Below are positions 63,101 through 64,000 of a DNA stretch of 64,000 nt, in pieces. Every line of letters starts with the position of its first letter. The first letter of the stretch is position 1. The notes beneath the pieces were generated by a model. That model had not been told where the DNA came from and did not search any database. It saw only the letters and a list, made by a program, of their open reading frames with translations. Origin of the DNA: Aspidapion aeneum (taxonomy: Eukaryota; Arthropoda; Insecta; Coleoptera; Brentidae); contig OY755038.1 of assembly GCA_963576565.1 (NCBI GenBank), positions 207,735,013 through 207,799,012 of the forward strand, written 5' to 3'. Both the position numbers and the translations under genes were made by a program.

Positions 63101-63907
63101 AGTCAACATCTTCTGAAGATGCCATCCACTCGAAATGGCGAAACGTCGAGAACGAATTTTCAACGACGACGGCCGAACAGCCCGAACGCACACCCACCAT
63201 TTGACGGCGAAATGTTTAGCGTCATAACTCGAAAACCATTCGTCTGACAAAAAACTTTACAATAACGTTTCTATAGGAAATTTTATTGTCTAAAACATTT
63301 TTTTTTATGTACAGGGATCAAATAATAAAACCTTCTCGTGCACACTAAATTCAAGACGGCGGGGTTAGCCGGCACACCCCCCCCCCCGCCACGGTCGAAT
63401 ACTCAATTTTTTTTAGGACTTCAATGTGAACATCATATGTCAAAATCGCGACTACACCACCTTTTTCAAGCTGGGGGGTATTCTTTTTCGCTTTAATCAC
63501 TGGGCTATTATGGATAACTGTATATTTTATGCAGAGACAATTAGAATTTTACCTTTAATTTTATACCAGCGGTTAGTTAGGAAATATGTTTATTTCATTT
63601 AAAATTCACAAAAGTGTAACTGCGTATGGCAAGGATTATACTGCCTTCAATTTTTTTAATTTATAATTGTCGCCCGGTATATTTTAATATTGAATTGAAA
63701 TGAACCTTTCTACTAAATGGTTTCTTGTGAAAATATTTAAGACTATTATAAAACAAGATTAAAAACCACCTGTTCTGTATGTTTTAGTATCTCGAAAACG
63801 ATACAGTTGAATATGCTACAAGAAACAGAACCTTTAAAAGCTGAACCAGTACAATCTCAATCAATTTTGACGGATCTTTATGGGCCGCCTGAACGGCGAG
63901 CAGAAAG
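47976..63907 (+). CDS. Unrecognised gene 3 with duplicated exons (continues past the window)
   Basis: Six exons join in frame: 47976-48154, 50945-51244, 57015-57173, 61256-61416, 62196-62312, 63788-63907. They give about 345 residues, acidic and low in hydrophobic content, with no transmembrane segment, zinc finger or enzyme motif. The most likely start is the ATG run at 48011 (MMMSDCLLLQDELDYEP). Exons 2 and 3 are related to each other (VDLN..LL.H...QNNND.TFK..FE), and exons 5 and 6 likewise (TIQ...LQ....PLKAEPV..QS). SUMO-type motifs VKIE, IKNE, LKAE (twice) and IKED occur. I do not recognise the family; a nuclear regulator is one possibility, inferred only from composition and these motifs. 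Confidence 0.72.
48266..48531 (-). mobile_element. Truncated hAT-like element (same family as 55058-55398)
   Basis: It ends GGGCACGCTACGCCGCTG at 48531, the complement of the CAGCGGCGTAGCGTGCCC terminus seen at 55058, and contains GGTCGCAAGATT and AGGCGCCC words twice. The other end is missing. Confidence 0.72.
48641..49990 (-). mobile_element. 5'-truncated LINE fragment, copy A
   Basis: Minus-strand pieces in several frames encode GFRAGRSCSDNVFCLKQVIE, VTFVDLQKAYDTV, KSKIKIGNRLSKEFLVSKGL, CISPTLFKI and the C-terminal MESVEMDAIRRSMRIS and RPKLEWQQSIQR. The 3' end CGTAGAAAAACG-type sequence and the order match copy B at 51338. Stops, frameshifts and a missing active-site stretch show decay. 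Lies in gene 3 intron. Confidence 0.85.
50281..50400 (+). repeat. Short repeat shared with 48540-48620
   Basis: GACTGGGCAC(A/T)A(A/C)TTGC and CTGCAGATAAAGCATTAA-type words occur in the same order at both places. Near 49995, 50385 and 50755 the words GGTGGTTCTTGACAATT and GTTGTTAAG(G)ACACC recur, so this stretch is a patchwork of copies. Confidence 0.55.
50636..50708 (+). tRNA. tRNA-like gene, class I cloverleaf, anticodon AGA
   Basis: Acceptor ACTTCGG/CCGAAGC (first pair mismatched), D stem GTTC/GAAT, anticodon stem TTTGC/GCAAG with loop CTAGAGA, five-base variable loop AGATC, T stem CCGGG/CCCGG with loop TTCGAGT, discriminator A. The A box (TAGTTCAGTGC) and B box (GGTTCGAGTCC) are intact, and a T-run terminator follows at about 50714. 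AGA would read serine UCU, but serine tRNAs have a long variable arm, which is missing, and G19 is C. So it is a tRNA-derived sequence, SINE head or mutated tRNA rather than a normal tRNA-Ser. Confidence 0.6.
50945..51244 (+). CDS. Gene 3 coding exon 2 (100 codons)
   Basis: Acceptor attctttttag|AATGG, donor AAAAAG|gtaaca, phase 0 on both sides. It encodes KSDLIKEDRLNDFHKVKPVE, DVDLNNAVLLAHGGAKP, QNNNDETFKLSSFEIDAVKI and ETSKKK. Its second half is duplicated in the next exon. Confidence 0.8.
51402..52492 (-). pseudogene. LINE reverse transcriptase of copy B
   Basis: Three frames cover RT and C-terminus: VTFVDLQKAYDTVPVEKLWT (motif A region), then FADDQVIVANDKEDMEYMMR (catalytic FADD, intact), SSYNEYVYLGVTFDKTGTDC, and KSTLLYGIETCRVTEKYKAK with RQLIWYGHVQRMND. 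Frameshifts lie at about 51800 and 52170. The clade appears the same as copies at 26318 and 48641, and related to 5531 and 59395. Confidence 0.85.
53630..54240 (-). repeat. Minisatellite arm, reverse orientation (4-5 units)
   Basis: Units are the complement of those at 39715 and 55450: CGATTTGGATGAAATTTGGT, TCCTCCCACCCCTACC. ORFs through it repeat the same peptide and are not genes. Confidence 0.88.
54345..54392. repeat. Short perfect hairpin
   Basis: CAATGAATACACAA TAG TTGTGTATTCATTG forms a 14-bp stem with a 3-base loop, extended by GCAAATAG on the outside, between the two arms of the fold-back. Confidence 0.8.
54686..55440 (+). repeat. Tandem repeat, about 119-bp unit, interrupted by a hAT-like element
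   Basis: Units contain AAAATGGCGGATCCAAAATG, CGGATTTTCTTATTTAC and ATATTACATTACTTGAGGTC at about 54686, 54806, 54925 and 55042; the last unit resumes after the inserted element at 55399. Confidence 0.85.
55058..55398. mobile_element. 341-bp hAT-like non-autonomous element
   Basis: Terminal repeats CAGCGGCGTAGCGTG and CACGCTACGCCGCTG are flanked by a perfect 8-base TSD GATCCAAA (55050-55057, 55399-55406). It contains GGTCGCAAGATT-type words and long A and G runs, and has no ORF of note. Confidence 0.9.
55450..56570 (+). repeat. Minisatellite arm, forward orientation (9 units)
   Basis: About nine units of the ACCAAATTTCATCCAAATCG type. The right arm is about twice as long as the left, so the palindrome is asymmetric. 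Confidence 0.88.
57015..57173 (+). CDS. Gene 3 coding exon 3 (53 codons), related to exon 2
   Basis: Acceptor tttattttag|CCGTTT, donor AAGACG|gtaagt, phase 0 on both sides. It encodes SSGVDLNILLHSQHVTPLDE, QNNNDKTFKMTRFENNDPAK and TILTKKT, clearly similar to the second half of exon 2. Confidence 0.78.
57248..58411. mobile_element. 1.16-kb fold-back element
   Basis: GGGTTGTAGAGT and CATGGAGGGGGG at the left are inverted at the right end (CCCCCCTCCATG, ACTCTACAACCC). The arms also share inverted CTATAACTCGATTAC and CGCTTCAGTGGC(G/A)G. It lies 75 bases after gene 3 exon 3. Confidence 0.83.
58412..59190 (+). other. Gene 3 intron segment, one lone CAGGGTG terminus
   Basis: TATACAGGGTGTAAATAAAT at about 58578 resembles the ends of the fold-back family, but I find no matching right end. 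Otherwise no feature. Confidence 0.4.
59395..60125 (-). pseudogene. LINE 3' fragment, relative of 5531-6600
   Basis: Minus-strand frames give DDQIVVIQDYDDLEYMTRKL, RIQSCDEYKYLGLKAIT, LSATEMDYWRRAAGKSKRER, LVDDIRSKQLMWYGHVQRMN and GRRKRGRPRRSWREGKD. It ends with the same GTGAAACCGATAAATATATA tail. One frameshift near 59740 and an internal loss after YLGLK. It is 5'-truncated exactly inside the FADD box. Confidence 0.86.
60143..60229. repeat. 37-bp near-perfect hairpin
   Basis: CTTTCAAGTATTATTAATTT and TTAAATATGTCTTATAA form the left arm; the right arm TTATAAGACATATTTAAAAA continues to TGAATAATACTTGAAAG. One mismatch is visible. The loop is about 13 bases. It lies inside the Tc1-type remnant. 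Confidence 0.85.
60326..61255 (+). other. Gene 3 intron, no recognised feature
   Basis: The minus-strand ORF of 105 codons at 60604-60921 has no recognisable motif and no splice or promoter context; I do not call it a gene. Confidence 0.45.
61256..61416 (+). CDS. Gene 3 coding exon 4
   Basis: Acceptor ttttttatag|AAAATG, donor AACAG|gtaaga, phase 0 in, phase 2 out. It encodes KMRKKKLTRPQPATFKIKNE, EMVTKPDEKPPSTNTLPRPR and LAPMNF. Basic start (possible nuclear signal RKKKL), then a SUMO-type IKNE. Confidence 0.75.
61417..62195 (+). other. Gene 3 intron, no recognised feature
   Basis: AT-rich sequence without repeats or inverted ends that I can support. Confidence 0.45.
62196..62312 (+). CDS. 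Gene 3 coding exon 5 (repeat exon, copy 1)
   Basis: Acceptor atgcttttag|TGCTACA, donor GAGAAAG|gtaata, symmetrical phase 2. It encodes TRMIQPKVLQVDAPLKAEPV, AEPQSTDIFNLPEPKRE. Same length class and pattern as the exon at 63788. Confidence 0.78.
62313..63787 (+). other. Gene 3 intron with a possible ribozyme-bearing repeat
   Basis: Includes the candidate hammerhead core at 63109-63151, a segment shared with 32346-32500 (63200-63350), and a C-run of 13 at about 63378. From 62330 to 62740 there is no recognised feature. Confidence 0.45.
63109..63151 (+). ncRNA. Possible hammerhead-ribozyme core (retroelement type)
   Basis: CTGAAGA (63113-63119) fits the CUGANGA box. Stem II is GCCAT/ATGGC (63121-63125 with 63135-63139); then GAAA (63140-63143) and CGTC (63144-63147), the usual GAAACGUC cleavage context. 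A short stem I can form between TCTT before the core and GAGA after the cleavage site. Stem III would have to form from the palindrome ACGT, which in the known minimal ribozymes means pairing between two copies. Similar motifs are known in Penelope-like elements and retrozymes. No Penelope protein is seen here. Confidence 0.4.
63788..63907 (+). CDS. Gene 3 coding exon 6 (repeat exon, copy 2)
   Basis: Acceptor atgttttag|TATCTCG, donor GCAGAAAG|gtaaaa, symmetrical phase 2. It encodes SKTIQLNMLQETEPLKAEPV and QSQSILTDLYGPPERRAE, similar to the exon at 62196. The gene goes on beyond the window because the donor leaves an open codon. Confidence 0.78.
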
Positions 63908-64000
63908 GTAAAATAATTATATTTTTGACGTTGTGTTGTGAGTACTACTATACAGTGTGTTTCATAATATATGCGAAGGACTTCAGGATGTAATAGCTCG

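Overview
This is AT-rich, intron-rich nuclear DNA of an animal, almost certainly an insect. The splice sites follow GT/AG, the encoded proteins are metazoan housekeeping proteins, and the introns are packed with nested insect-type transposons (Jockey- and R1-like LINEs, LINEs with microsatellite tails, copia, pogo, hAT, P/THAP, Tc1/mariner and many fold-back elements). I cannot name the species; nothing here is bacterial. Three genes are supported.

(1) Positions 331-23280, plus strand: the 3' half of SKI3/TTC37 (SKIC3), the TPR scaffold of the cytoplasmic Ski complex. Nine exons join in frame to a stop codon, with a probable 15-nt microexon. The terminal exon and 3'UTR are followed by four decaying tandem copies (to about 25240).

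(2) Positions 44649-28086, minus strand: a complete six-exon RTF2 (replication termination factor 2). It gives a 310-residue protein with no frame break, although its introns carry a P/THAP element, mariner pieces, fold-backs and a LINE. Its 3'UTR is interrupted by a 2.1-kb hAT element 24 bases after the stop. Genes 1 and 2 converge.

(3) From about 45400 to beyond the right edge, plus strand: an unrecognised gene that diverges from RTF2 across a short candidate bidirectional promoter with a CRE and three CACGTG boxes. Six coding exons are visible. Two pairs of exons are duplicates of each other, and SUMO-type psi-K-x-E motifs recur in them. Its first intron holds a 1.9-kb head-to-head 40-bp minisatellite.

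The rest is repeats. The clearest insertions, defined by target-site duplications (TSDs), are: a shrunken copia element ending three bases before a SKI3 splice acceptor; a LINE at 5531-6600; an R1-like LINE fragment at 19455-20423; a pogo element with a Jockey fragment inside (20904-22482); a hAT at 25985-28062 holding a LINE and a fold-back; a P/THAP element at 32966-34859; and a four-level nest at 51338-56890 (LINE, then a 3.4-kb fold-back with GGCGCC-repeat ends, then a 119-bp tandem repeat, then a 341-bp hAT-like element). At least five fold-back elements share CAGGGTG-type termini at TA targets. A class-I tRNA-like gene with anticodon AGA and a possible hammerhead-ribozyme core are the most unusual non-coding signals.

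The three genes are not one pathway: RNA decay (SKI3), replication forks (RTF2) and an unknown. Their interest lies in how they stay intact amid dense insertions, and in the duplicated exons of gene 3.
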